Positions 49,101 through 59,000 of a DNA stretch of 64,000 bases are shown here, piece by piece. The stretch is taken from positions 307,749-371,748 of the forward strand of contig DF236954.1 in assembly GCA_000708835.1 (NCBI GenBank). The letters are read 5' to 3'. The DNA comes from Klebsormidium nitens (Eukaryota; Streptophyta; Klebsormidiophyceae; Klebsormidiales; Klebsormidiaceae). Under the pieces are notes generated by a model, which ran no database searches, was not told where the DNA came from, and saw nothing but the letters and a program-made list of their open reading frames with translations. Positions within the stretch are counted from its first letter, which is position 1. Each line of letters starts with the position of its first letter. Made by a program: the position numbers and the translations under genes.

Positions 49101-51537
49101 GAGACTCTGGTCCAAAATGGTTCTGGATTCGGTTTGGTTAGAGCTCTTGTGGGCTGAATTGTAGTAGAGCATCTGTGGGTTAGAATTTTTCTGACCCTGG
49201 CTGCCTCATTCGTCTCGTGCGCCGTCATCGAGATCGACGAGTATCGGAAGTACGAGAAGGTTAGGGCTTGTGTGAAGATTGGGATAGAGCGTTTGTGGGT
49301 CGAGTTAGTAGACTTTTTCGCGGTTGAACTGGGTCTGAGCGCTCCTGAACCTGCTTGGCTCAGAGCGTTTGTGATTTTGTATTATCTATGATGAGTCCTG
49401 CAGGTGGGTGGGTCTCAGGCGACTCCTCTTTTCTCCTAGTTGCTACACTCACAATGGATCTTTGCTCAAAGTCGATCTTTCCAATTCTACTCAAGATTAT
49501 GAGAAGGCGAGGCTGCGGGCTCGTTTCATAAATTTCATGTACGCCCCTCGATGTTTTGAAAGCGAGCGAAAAAAAGCTGTTCCTTCGGTTTCACATACCG
49601 CCTCTTTCCAATCACAGGCCTTGGGCGCGATGCGCGAGTCGCTAAAGTACGCGAGCAAGTCGCGTGCGGCCGCGCGCGACGCGCTCGTTGCGGACCACAC
49701 CGCGCGGATCGCCCTCGTCGAGCAGTTCGTGCAGGTGGGTCTCTTCCGCCTGAAAGGGCTCCGCTCGAGAGAGCTGATAAGAGCATGATTCAAAGAACCA
49801 GAAGCGGGTTGTGAATCTCTGCGTCAACTGATTTAAAAGGCCCCACCAAAATTGGATGCTGTCCAAGTGATGACGCATTTGAGGCCCGGGGGCGACTCTG
49901 TGCCATTTCGAGTGCGCTCGGGGGCGTCAGAGTAAATGATTTGAAATGACAGATTTGCTGTAACCGCTCCCTTCAAGCCCTGTAACTGCGTTCAATCTGT
50001 TTTCAGATTGCACTGGAAGCTCACGATGCAAGCATCCTTGATTGCAGGCTCGCAAGCTGGTGGCAGAGGATCCAAAGCAGACGGTGGCGCTCTGCAACCG
50101 GCTGCTGGAGCAGCTGCCGGCGACCGCGGCAGAGAGCGAGGTGAGCGCTGGGGACGCCCTCCCCAGAACGGACTCAATTGCCTTGCTGTAGGGGTTGAAG
50201 AGAGGAAGATGGAAGATTCCGAGAAATTACATCGTGATGCCTTTTGCCGAGATGCGATCAGAGGGAAGATTTAAGAAACTTCATCCAAACATCCACTTTT
50301 CGAGATGCGATTAGAGGGAGATTTCAAGAAACTTCAGTAGACTGCATTTTGTCGATATGCAATAGATCTGTCACTTGTGAGGCTGATAGGGGCCAAGAGC
50401 GAACTTCTTCTGGCCACACCCGTGACTCGAGAGATGCATTTTGAGAAAATGCAAAATCTGACGTAAGAGAACGGGGCTGCAATCGAGGTTGCATAAGTGC
50501 GGGTTCTGGAAGAAGCCTCTGCATTCCCAGCAGCCTACATTCCCTGCGTGACGTCATAACCGAGTCTGATTCTTCTGCTCCGCAGTGCGTCGTCCGGGCA
50601 GGTGACGTGTACGCGCTTCTCATCGAGCTCTACTATAGCCGGAACGATTACCCAACGGTAAGCGGCAAGCTGACGCGTCTTTACGAAACCGGGCCTGGAT
50701 GCGTGTTCTCATGCAAGAAGAGTGGATAAAAAGTCGGGAATGTTATAATTCGTTTGATTGAACCTCAAAGTCTAACTTCAAAATCACAAGCAAAGGCCCG
50801 GTGCTGCAGTACGGCATATCTATGGAGCGTGCAAAATGATTAGACACAGATCTCGGAGGCCGCGCGGCGGACGAGGCAGCTTGTCGTGTAAAATGCAATT
50901 CGCATGTAACTATGAAAATTTGCCACTGTCAAAGGACTGTTTTCGCGCGAAGATTGAATCGTTTGCGCGCTACGACTTGCGCAGGCATTCCAACTGCTGG
51001 AGCGGATGCGCGAGCGCGGTATCGTTCTCGCGCCGTTTCTCGAGCAGGCGATGGTTGTGGAGATACACCAGGTCAGATTCCATGCTTTCCTGTCGAGATA
51101 TGGTCACATGTGCCATCGTTCCTTGAGGCGAATCTTGAGCAGTAAGAATTCACACAGATGAGAGGCTTTAGGGTGAGCGGAGATAGACGCACCTTACAAG
51201 TGGCTCCTCTTCCATGGCCCACAAAATGGTCATCCTGCACAAGTCCTGAAAACTTGTACAAACGTGGGGCTGGCATGCCTCTTCAATCACCCCGCCGTTG
51301 GAATACTCATGAAGAAGCTTTTGATCCCCCCTTCATTGATTGACACGATTCTTCTTCCTGGTTCAGCCCGGTAGTACCATGATCTTCGAAGAGTCTCGTG
51401 TAAGACTATTGCTGTTGCCTAACCTCACAAGCTTCTTTTCGATTCAGGCCGTTGGCGTCGAGATGAGGGACACAGAACCTGACGAAGACTTCCGAGAAGA
51501 AGAGTTGGACGAGGACGTAATCGAGGACGAGGAGTGA
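34137..51537 (+). CDS. IFT140: Intraflagellar transport protein 140 (IFT-A core)
   Basis: 28 exons: 34137-34277, 34804-34921, 35172-35293, 35530-35663, 35986-36073, 36538-36684, 37255-37486, 37882-38043, 38597-38751, 39360-39572, 39941-40171, 40576-40676, 41109-41184, 41497-41604, 42099-42272, 42859-43044, 43485-43747, 44431-44584, 45771-46097, 46490-46602, 47121-47211, 47660-47910, 48755-48935, 49618-49734, 50048-50140, 50586-50657, 50985-51071, 51448-51537. Every junction is GT-AG and in phase: 1408 residues, close to the animal protein. Residues 1 to about 670 are WD40-like propellers ([22 protein letters not shown]). From about 735 there are TPR-like repeats ([58 protein letters not shown]). 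The tail is acidic ([18 protein letters not shown]). IFT140 is part of the IFT-A complex that drives retrograde transport in cilia. The gene is unusually rich in introns with exon echoes. Confidence 0.96.
41588..41720 (+). repeat. Donor-side exon echo in IFT140 intron 14
   Basis: The exon end at 41604 (TACCAGGACAAGGTG then GGTGTCTT) recurs at about 41693-41712 as TTACCAGGACAAGGTGTGCG followed by TCTTT, roughly 100 bp downstream in the intron. The segment between them includes GGGTTTAGGGTTT, a plant telo-box-like word. Confidence 0.75.
44113..44470 (+). repeat. Acceptor-side exon echo ladder in IFT140 intron 17
   Basis: GGCACGAG..TTCCGCGC.TGC then GGTG..CTGGCC occurs at 44113 and 44273. The working exon (44431-44584) has GGCACGAAGTCCCGCGGCTG. 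The spacings are 160 and 157 bp. The intron blocks between units (CAGATCCTAACACCCTT; TTCCTAAGCCCC) are shared too, so whole units of intron plus exon edge were duplicated. Confidence 0.92.
44542..45135 (+). repeat. Donor-side exon echo ladder in IFT140 intron 18, five units
   Basis: The exon end (GAGCCACGGCAACCTGGACA, AGGCGCTCGAGTGCTACCAC, TGGGTGAGG) is at 44542-44590. Copies start at 44678, 44831, 44970 and 45088, spaced 136, 153, 139 and 118 bp. Copies 2-4 retain TGCTACCACTGGGT and a donor-like GTAAGG, GTACGG or GTGAGG. The shared intron flank TTCCGCAACGACG precedes several units. GGTTCCGTTCC minisatellite text fills the gaps (about 44740-44775, 44895-44920). Confidence 0.92.
48430..48810 (+). 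repeat. Acceptor-side exon echo ladder in IFT140 intron 22
   Basis: GCAGGCAGCGCGAGCTATAC then GTGCTGGCGGCCAACTACCT, nearly identical to the start of the exon at 48755-48935, occurs at 48592. The spacing to the working copy (48751) is 159 bp. A much weaker version (GCCGTGCGCGTTGGCGGTCA) near 48444 may be a third unit. The 48592 copy stays similar for about 55 bp into the exon and then diverges after GACTGGCACGC. Confidence 0.9.
48895..49270 (+). repeat. Donor-side exon echo ladder in IFT140 intron 23, three units
   Basis: The exon end (GAGATTGACGAGTACCGGGA then CTATGAAAAGGTGAG) at 48907 recurs at 49068 (GAGATCGAGTTCACCGGGAC..ACGAAAAGGCGAG) and 49230 (GAGATCGACGAGTATCGG..TACGAGAAGGTTAG). The spacings are 161 and 162 bp. 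The copies include upstream exon text (CTCGTGCGCC.TCATCGAGAT) and a shared intron word (TTAGAGCGTTTGTGGG). Confidence 0.92.
50240..50370 (+). repeat. Short tandem repeat in IFT140 intron 25
   Basis: CGAGATGCGAT.AGAGGG..GATTT.AAGAAACTTCA units begin at about 50248 and 50301, with a partial one near 50353; spacing is 52-53 bp. It is entirely intronic. Confidence 0.75.
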
Positions 51538-52410
51538 ACAGTGACCGGTTTACGCATCTTTACAAGAGTAATTGAGTAATATGTCATGAACAACGAGAGC
51601 CATCATCAACACTTGAGCAGATCGTCGAAAAGGCACCATCCATGCGAACCGTACTCGATGGTCATTCTTGAAATTGGTTTTGCCTTAACTCACTTCATGG
51701 TAGAAGGTAAATGATGTAAGGTATTGCACGTGATATGAGTTATTGAAGGATTGATCATAGAAGACAATGAATCCATAATTAAAACATAAATGTGCGAGAC
51801 CGTGAGTCAGGCATGGAAGGTACTGGAACCGACGACTTCCGTTTCGTCAATGTTCCAACAAATACGACTGGTAAACACGTGGCCGCCATCAAAGTGAAAA
51901 GCTTCTGGAATCAATATAGCGCAAGGCAATACACATATCACAGCCCAGCTGCTTATAAGTCGTCCTTTTCGTGCTTTCAAAGGCAACTCTGCCCGGATTC
52001 ACTCATTGCGGACAATCTTGAGCTGCAAGTGACTGCTTGAGTACTGCATACTTTCCTGAGTACAGGCACCTGCAACTGGCTGAGTTGCTCTTAGGGAAAC
52101 GATGGAACCGTAACGCATGTTTGGTGCTTTCATCGAGAATGCATGCTAGGAAGAGTACCGTGCTTATAGAGCGTATCATGTGCACAGGTGCAGTTTCAAG
52201 CTTGGTGATGCTCGAATGAGTCAGTTTGTATGTTTGAAACACTTGAACGGGTTGATTGTTACGAGTCTAGCCAAATCCGGCTGCAAAATGCTAGATTTTG
52301 CCACTGACTCCGGTTTCAGCATAGTCAAGCCACTCACACTAAGTCAGCTTTGAGTACTATCTTCCTCAACACTCACTGAGCTGCATTCATCACTTTTCTG
52401 TTACTAGGAC
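51538..52410. other. Convergent intergenic region
   Basis: This lies between the 3' ends of IFT140 (+) and an F-box-like gene (-). It is A/T-rich. No gene is supported. Confidence 0.4.
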
Positions 52411-53466
52411 TTACAAAGAGCTCGAGAAGCCATCCTTGAAAGCCAACCGACCGATCATCCGTTTTCGGAACCATGACTCTCTGAGGAGCATCTTGTCTGT
52501 CCAGGAGGTATCCTTCGAGATTAAGCGGCAAGTGGCAGACAACTCTACCTTCCAATCTTTGACTTTCAAAGAGCATCTTTGACCAGATTTTCGACGCTCA
52601 TGACCCGTTCCTTCTGGCTTTTCTAACCTGCCACTCAGGGAAGAAGAGAGGCTGACATCCTCCGTGAAAACTCTGAACCCCGTTGTCCATGAGCTCAAGC
52701 TACCTGCACACCCGTCGACACAGAATCCTCTGTCTTTTTCAAAGTTTGGATACGCTGAGCTGTCAAGAAGCATCGGACCAGGATGACGCATGTACAGGGG
52801 AACGGATGCTCCGCCTGGAAGGAAAATAATGTCCAGCACAAATGCGTACTTTACTCTACCAAAGCTGCTCTTCTCAGCTTTAGTCGAGATGTTCGCGAGC
52901 CCCAGTTCCATGCCAGCGTTGCGAGAAGCTAGTTTGAGACGAGACTCCAAACTGTTGAAGTCGAATGCTGTCTCTTGATTACTCCCCAAGGTGCGCTGCC
53001 GCACAGGACCTGGTTCCATTGCTTCCTGATTTGCGACGCCCCAGAGTATGATCCTTTTCTGCAGCGATTTCACAAGGAAAAGCAGCCTTATCTGCGGACA
53101 CGCGTTGCCTTCGGCGGACTTGGACTTTACAGAGCTCAGTTCTTTCTTCTTCTGCTTCTCCCAGCGAACTATCACCAGGTTCCTGTACCCAGAGAAGCCT
53201 TTAATCGCATCTTCGAAGGCTTTGGCTTCTGAACATTCAGCAGGAAACTGCTCGCGCTCATGGAACATCTTCTTCCATAGGCTTAGCTGTTCATCAGAAG
53301 CAATGTTCTGGAAGGTTCTGCAAGCGTACGTGGCGTCTATGAAGGAAGGCGGATCCTGCACAGCAAGCTTGCTGAGGATGATAGCCAGAACATCTAACGG
53401 CAGTTCGTGCAGCGCGCTTCCGTTCTCAGCCGCTCTTGTGGCCCCCGCGCCTACTGACAACGTCAT
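52411..53466 (-). CDS. F-box-like protein, pair C minus member
   Basis: A single exon of 351 residues from ATG 53466 (MTLSVGAGATRAAE). The F-box-like segment at residues 20-65 reads LPLDVLAIILSKLAVQDPPS and YACRTFQNIASDEQLSLWKK; it shares the KLAVQDP core with the genes at 9-14 kb. A GFSGYRNLVIVRWEKQ block follows, then a C-terminal half with LPGGASVPLYMRHPGP and WKVELSATCRL that matches the divergent neighbour over its whole length. The likely role is an SCF substrate adaptor. No known repeat-type substrate domain is present. It is intact and so a good reference for the frameshifted partner at 53814-54882. Confidence 0.75.
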   Translation of the reverse strand: MTLSVGAGATRAAENGSALHELPLDVLAIILSKLAVQDPPSFIDATYACRTFQNIASDEQLSLWKKMFHEREQFPAECSEAKAFEDAIKGFSGYRNLVIVRWEKQKKKELSSVKSKSAEGNACPQIRLLFLVKSLQKRIILWGVANQEAMEPGPVRQRTLGSNQETAFDFNSLESRLKLASRNAGMELGLANISTKAEKSSFGRVKYAFVLDIIFLPGGASVPLYMRHPGPMLLDSSAYPNFEKDRGFCVDGCAGSLSSWTTGFRVFTEDVSLSSSLSGRLEKPEGTGHERRKSGQRCSLKVKDWKVELSATCRLISKDTSWTDKMLLRESWFRKRMIGRLAFKDGFSSSL

Positions 53467-53813
53467 GGCGGCGTCTAGTCTGCCTTCTCAGGCTCTGCTC
53501 TTCGTCTTAGAGGTTACCTGTGGACGGGGCTGCGCTGATACGAACCGTCGAACTGCTGAACGTATAGTGGTTCTGAGGTGGTTCGAGAGTGGGAATGGAG
53601 GGTTTAAATTTTATGGCTGGTTCAAGCGGTAAATTTGAGGGTTTAGGTTTGAGGGTTTGAGCCCCGCGGCCGCGCACTTCCGGCCGCGCCCCAGCGCGCG
53701 CGGCGCAGCAGTGCCAGCGACTCGCTCACTCCTTAAATTCAAGAATTCAATGCTCTTCGCTCTCCGAAGTAGAACGAACAAGGTCACTCTGAAATTGTAA
53801 AGGCGCCTGCAAC
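53467..53813. promoter_or_regulatory. Divergent promoter region of F-box pair C
   Basis: This is a 0.35 kb spacer between head-to-head F-box genes. It contains GAGGGTTTAGG..GAGGGTTTGAG (telo-box-like) at about 53637-53660, then a GC-rich GCGGCCGCGCAC..CCGGCCGCGCC block. The TTTAGG plus GCGGCCGC pairing recalls the block shared by pairs A and B, though it is less exact. A bidirectional promoter is inferred. Confidence 0.4.
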
Positions 53814-54882
53814 ATGCCGCCGCCATCCGCTGAAGGTTTCACCTGTGACAGAGGGCTACACTCGCTTCCAATTGACGTCCTTTGCGTCATTCTGAGCAAG
53901 GTCGCTGCACAGGACCCTCCCTCCTTTCTAGAAGCCACGCGCGTATGCAGAGTCTTCCAAGATATCGCGTCAGATGAACAGCTATGCTTGTGGAAGAAGG
54001 TTCTCATTGGATATGGTCAGCTGCGTGATGACACTCCAGAAACGAAGACCTTTGACGACACAGTTGCCAGCTTCAGCGGATACAAAAGTCTGGTAGAAGC
54101 TCGCTGGGGGAAGCCAAGCTGCGCATCCTATGACTCCAGCTCTGATGACCAGAAGCCCAGAGAAGAAGGGGGCGCTGCATGCCTAGAGACTAGGTTTCTC
54201 TTCCTTTCCAGGTCGCTGGAGGGACACTTGGTGATGTGGGGCGTTTCTAAAGAGGATCTGAAAGGCTTGGAGTTAGGCATGTACCTGAATGGGGGAGTTG
54301 GCGAACGAGATTTTGGGTTGCTTTGTATGAGGTCCATAAATCTAACATTCATCTCTCAGGATCCTGCTGAAGTTGAGGAGGGGCTCACAAAGATATGGAG
54401 ACACGCTAAAAGGACTGTAGACGATAGAAATGAATGTTTTTCTTTTGGAGGTGTTCTTCCTGCTTCCAGGAGAACCAGCGCCGTTGTACATAAGATACCC
54501 AGACTCGATTTCCATCTACACGACGGAGAACCACAATTTCCGACACGACAAGGACGTTATCTGGTTTTCTGGGAGTGAAAGAACGGTGTGGAGCCCAGCA
54601 GGATCCGAGGATTGGAAGGAGGAAGTGTGGATTCGTCTCGACATCAATGTCCGTTTGCGTGATATGTCCAAAGCAAAGCATGCCGAGGTGCTTCCTAAAG
54701 GTCAACGAGAGCCCTGCGTTCAGGAACTCAGGGGTGCGGAATGGCACTTCGATATTCATGCACGTAGCAGACCTTTTGGCCCTGAGTGTAGACTTTGGAT
54801 GCGAAACACAAAGCTCAGTGTTAAGGAGAGCATGCTCTGTCGTCTGTCGTTGGGATCTGGCCCTTTAAGTCAAGGGATGTAA
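53814..54882 (+). pseudogene. F-box-like protein, pair C plus member, frameshifted
   Basis: ATG 53814 starts MPPPSAEGFTCDRG, then an F-box-like segment (LPIDVLCVILSKVAAQDPPS; VCRVFQDIASDEQLCLWKK) and SFSGYKSLVEARWGK. Near 54420-54440 similarity to the divergent neighbour leaves the first frame and continues in the next frame (FLLPGEPAPLYIRYPD, WHFDIHARSRPF, KESMLCRLSLG) to a TAA at 54880-54882. One extra base in the GAAATGAATG stretch would explain it. The first frame alone stops at 54578, giving 254 residues with a nonsense tail. No intron of plausible size fits. It is either a recent pseudogene, a real truncated protein, or an assembly error. Confidence 0.65.
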
Positions 54883-56094
54883 GGACGATTCTGACGATTT
54901 GATTTTGTGCTGAGGACCTCGAAAAGTTTTGCCATGCAAAAATGCAGAAAATAGCGGAGCTACACGACCTTTCAGCGGGTTGTCCTGCTTTTGTATTCAA
55001 AGCCCGATGTGCCGGCCTGCATAGTATGGAACCGAAGCCAGCTTTTCGCATACGATCGATGATAGATTGCAGGGCGGCTCCGAGTCACGCGAGCTTGTCA
55101 CCCGCAGCCTACACATATTCCTCTACAATCAAAGCGTCAATGAAAGAAACTAGCTGTGTAACTCGACAATCAGGCAAAGCGTGTCAAAAAGTCGTGAAAA
55201 ACTCTCCCACCACGCAGACTTCGAGAATGCGACCGTCATGTTGGAAGCTGCACATGCATCTTGGCCCCCACACGTACGTACTTTTATTTGGACAATGACA
55301 CCATGATCGAGTCAACCCGTGCGCATGTGTGCAATGATGTGATTCATGCCAAACTCAGCTGTATAGCTGTTCACGTACGTGTGCTATAGCGGTTTGATTG
55401 CACCAAGTGTATACTACACGCATGCTTGCATGGCCGCCCTACCGTGTCACGGTGCTGGGGCGATTATAAAGGCCACCATGGGCAGACGGTCTGCAGATAT
55501 GACCGTCATTCATGCAGGCCGGACAACTCGAGATTGACGGAATGCCGCGCGCTGCACAACTTCTTCCAGATTTTCTCTTCGACTGTGCCAACCCATATGT
55601 GACCCGCAGGCTGGTACGTCTGGCAACAAACTAGGACTTAACATCACCCGGCCACGCTCACCAATCACCAAAAACGGTCCAGCTGACATTCAGGCTACCA
55701 ACTTGAGGTGCTTCATCCCTTTCTTCATCCAAAGCGTGGCGGCTTTGGAGGTGCTACCTGGATTACATTCTTGGAGAGCTCCGCCAGCTAACACGTTCAC
55801 TTAGAAGAAGTTCTTCTCAAAAATGCTCAGATGCTCGAAAGAGTTGTCTTCTGGAAGATACTCATGAATTGCAAGGAGATCAGGTCCTGATGGTGCATCA
55901 AAAGATTGCTTCCTTGCAGCACCGAAGTAGGAGAATTATCCTGAAAACAAACCTTGTACACGAGCATGTTATACACGCAACTGAGAGGCTCTCTTGACAA
56001 TCTGAAGGCTTTCCTCCTATCGAAGTATACTCGCTGTACATCTTCTAAAAAGACCGCGTGCTACCCTAAGCAGTGAAGACAAAGTCATGCAAGC
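54883..56094. other. Convergent intergenic region
   Basis: This lies between the pair C plus-strand gene and the 3' end of CRL (-). No exon or RNA gene is supported on either strand. Confidence 0.4.
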
Positions 56095-59000
56095 CTATGT
56101 TTGAGTCGCGATCGACTTGCTTAGGTCTGGTTTCCTGCTGGTAAACTCGGGGAGGTCGTACGACGACTTCTTGTCTTCTGGCTTCTTCTCCTCTACTTTC
56201 TTCTTCTCTGCCTTCTTGGGCTTAAAGTCGTAACCGCCCGGGTGCGGGCCCCAGGCAGTCCCAGCCTTGCCGTGCTGCAATCAAGCAGTACAAGTCTGCT
56301 TCACTTCCCCCATAACTTCGCGCCAGAAAAGCTTTTAGACATGCCTTCTGCGTGAAATCCTTGCGATCTCTGCAACGTTCACCAAAAACGCAGGAGGCGA
56401 CCTGACCCCTTCATAACACATACCTCGACAAAGGTTTTTGCAAGACCAAACTGGGAATCGCGCCTCGTTGTGCAAAAAGCCCACTCCAACATGACCCCAA
56501 CGAAGAGCCACAACGACTCTTCGGCGGTCAATTGACATTGTGTGTGTCCGGAGATCCGCATAGTCAAAGTGAGTTCTTCATGAATTTTGACTTGTACGGA
56601 CGTCTAGGACGAACTCCTGATGTTGCGCAAGCAGGCGCTGGCACAAAAAAGGTATTAGAACACGCGTGGCGACACGAAAGTTCTCCTTTGAGATTTCCAA
56701 AAATCTTGTAGCTGAAGAAAGCAGTCAGGATATTTAACCTCTCCGAGCCTTGGCTTCGCGGGTGGCCTCTCCCACGAGAATGGGGACAGGAAACAAGGAC
56801 TCTTGTAACATAGAGTTGATTGAAGCCTTGGGAACAGAAAGGAGCCGTTGTGTGCTCTACTCAAGCAACATGTCTGACGTACCTCTTTCGCCTCGGCTGC
56901 ATTCACCACTCGATCCCAGGCATTCACGCCACCCCCTTTGCTGAGGGTCATGTGCGTCAGGCCTCGTAATTTGCCCTCAGACTGCACAAGGAAACAAGCC
57001 GGGTATGGAAGTGGGCCTTGAGCTTCGTCGGACGCTTGGCCTGGATGCCAATGACGTTAGGACTTTAAGGAGAGGTTCGTGGACGCAGAATGGAAAGATT
57101 TCCATAACGGTGTTAACTTTAGGGGGCCACATTCAGTCCTAACATAAGCCTTCCAAAACGGCCACACTTTCAGAAAGCTCGGTCAGTGACCAAAATTGGC
57201 CAATAGAGGGCATTCTGCAGGGTTTGAAAACGGCAAGACGCGGCGAGCGAAACCTTGTCGTTTCTCCGGTAGACTCATGATTGTGAAGTTGACATCTAAA
57301 GGCGAAACAAAGCGCTCTCCGTTCCGCTCCTGATAACAACCCTCCAACACCATCAAAACCCTCGAGTAAATGAAACATTGTAAGTTTTCAAATCGTCCAT
57401 GAAATAAAGAAAGCTCAAGAGTGATGTTCCAGAACAACTTCAAATCGCCGTGCGGCCTTGGGGGGCCTCCATCGTCCGTCATTGTTTGACACATTTTTTG
57501 TTGTGAGCTGAAGTTGTCACATTGAGAAAAGATGGGCGCTCCGCCAAAAACTACCTCGCCTTGAACAGGCGGCAGGGCGAAACGATAGGAGGTTTCCTAT
57601 AAAAGGCCTTTCGAAGGGAGACAACGGGCCAGTTGACTCGTGCCGTCTGAAATAAAGTGAAACGGGTAGCTGGAGCCGGAGCCGGAACTGGAACCGGAAA
57701 CGGAACGGGAATCGCACAGAGCTAGACCGACACTCGAATCAAAGCCGAAGTGCCAGCGCTCACCACCGACAGCAGATCGTCCTCATCGCCGTCTGCGGGC
57801 GGCCCGCCCGTGTAGGCGCACTTTTCGGACCGTCCGCAGGGTCGCAAGAACGTGGCATTGATCAGACGTCCGACGTCCTGCAAAGAGATGGAAGGAGAGG
57901 GGCGTGAGGCTCACCTCGAGAGGAGAGAAGCCGTCAGGCGCATTCGTGCCAGAATACTCGCACGGCGCATGCCGCTTGCAGGGGGTTAGGTACAGGCTGC
58001 TGACGTAAGCGCCCACGTCCTGTGAACGAGGGGAGGGCGCTCATAGAGCTGAAAGACTATGCGACCTTTGATAGCCTCTTCTCAGGTGTCAGATAATGGA
58101 GCCTTGGACTTCTCGGGTCCTGGCTACTTTCAGCGAATTTGATGCGCCACTTCTTAGAATTCTGATCAAGCTTGAACGTAGGAAATCATACTGTGAGCCC
58201 TGGATTTTAACGGAGCTTCACTCCTGGCTCAACCAGAACGGGACGCAAAGAGTGAAGAAAGGGGTTCGGACCCAGAAACCAGGAGATAGACCTTGAGTCT
58301 TGGACAAGAACAGCGAACGAACTTGGACCGTTATGATGAAGAGACTTCAAGGTTTCACCCAGTCATCGATATGACCTGGGGGAAACACTGTAAAGTTTCA
58401 TACAACTTCATTGCAACAACATCGAAATCCACACGTCCCTTTCACCATCCGTACAGCTGCAGGTCGAGGATCCGTGAAACGCATAATCCTTGAAGTTAGT
58501 CTGGCAAGAATGGGCCGGGTTGTACTTACATGCTCGTTGATCTCCGTCCTGTCTGACTCGGGCCGTTCGCACCAGTTCTTCAGGGGCTCGGGGTTGAGAA
58601 CGTCATGATGCGCGAGCTGCACAGCATGGGAAAAGGGTCGGTCGCTCCAACAGTGTAAGCATGGAAACAAATCGCATAGAGCCTGCAAAATTGCAAATAC
58701 AAGGCAAGCAGAGATCCTAACCAACGACTATGTGCAACATAGCCTCGCCGTCTAACCTGGATCCCGGTTTCCAACATTTTAACTTGGGACAGGATCTGTT
58801 GACGATAGAGACTGAAAAGCTGCTGAAATACTAGAAAGGGGTGACCAACCAAAGTACAGAAGCACGTCTGCACTGCAACATCGGCGTGTTTTCAAGAAGA
58901 ACAAAACGAAGAGAACATTGCCGGATCATAGCTCACCTCGACCACTTCCTCCTTCCTTTCGGAGCTGGTTGGCTTCACAACATAGAACCTCTGCACCAAC

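Noticed and set aside
57000-57050. Upstream extension of CRL exon 7 (DEAQGPLPYPACFLVQ)
   Set aside because: It is open in frame, but the acceptor at 56982 gives a phase-0 join to exon 6a or 6b; the upstream CAG would enter in the wrong phase.
58757-58822. Possible extra CRL exon (QLFSLYRQQILSQVKMLETG)
   Set aside because: It has splice-like ends and the right phase, but nothing corresponds in the CRL family; exon RFYVVKP.. joins directly to LAHHDVLNPE.. as in homologues.
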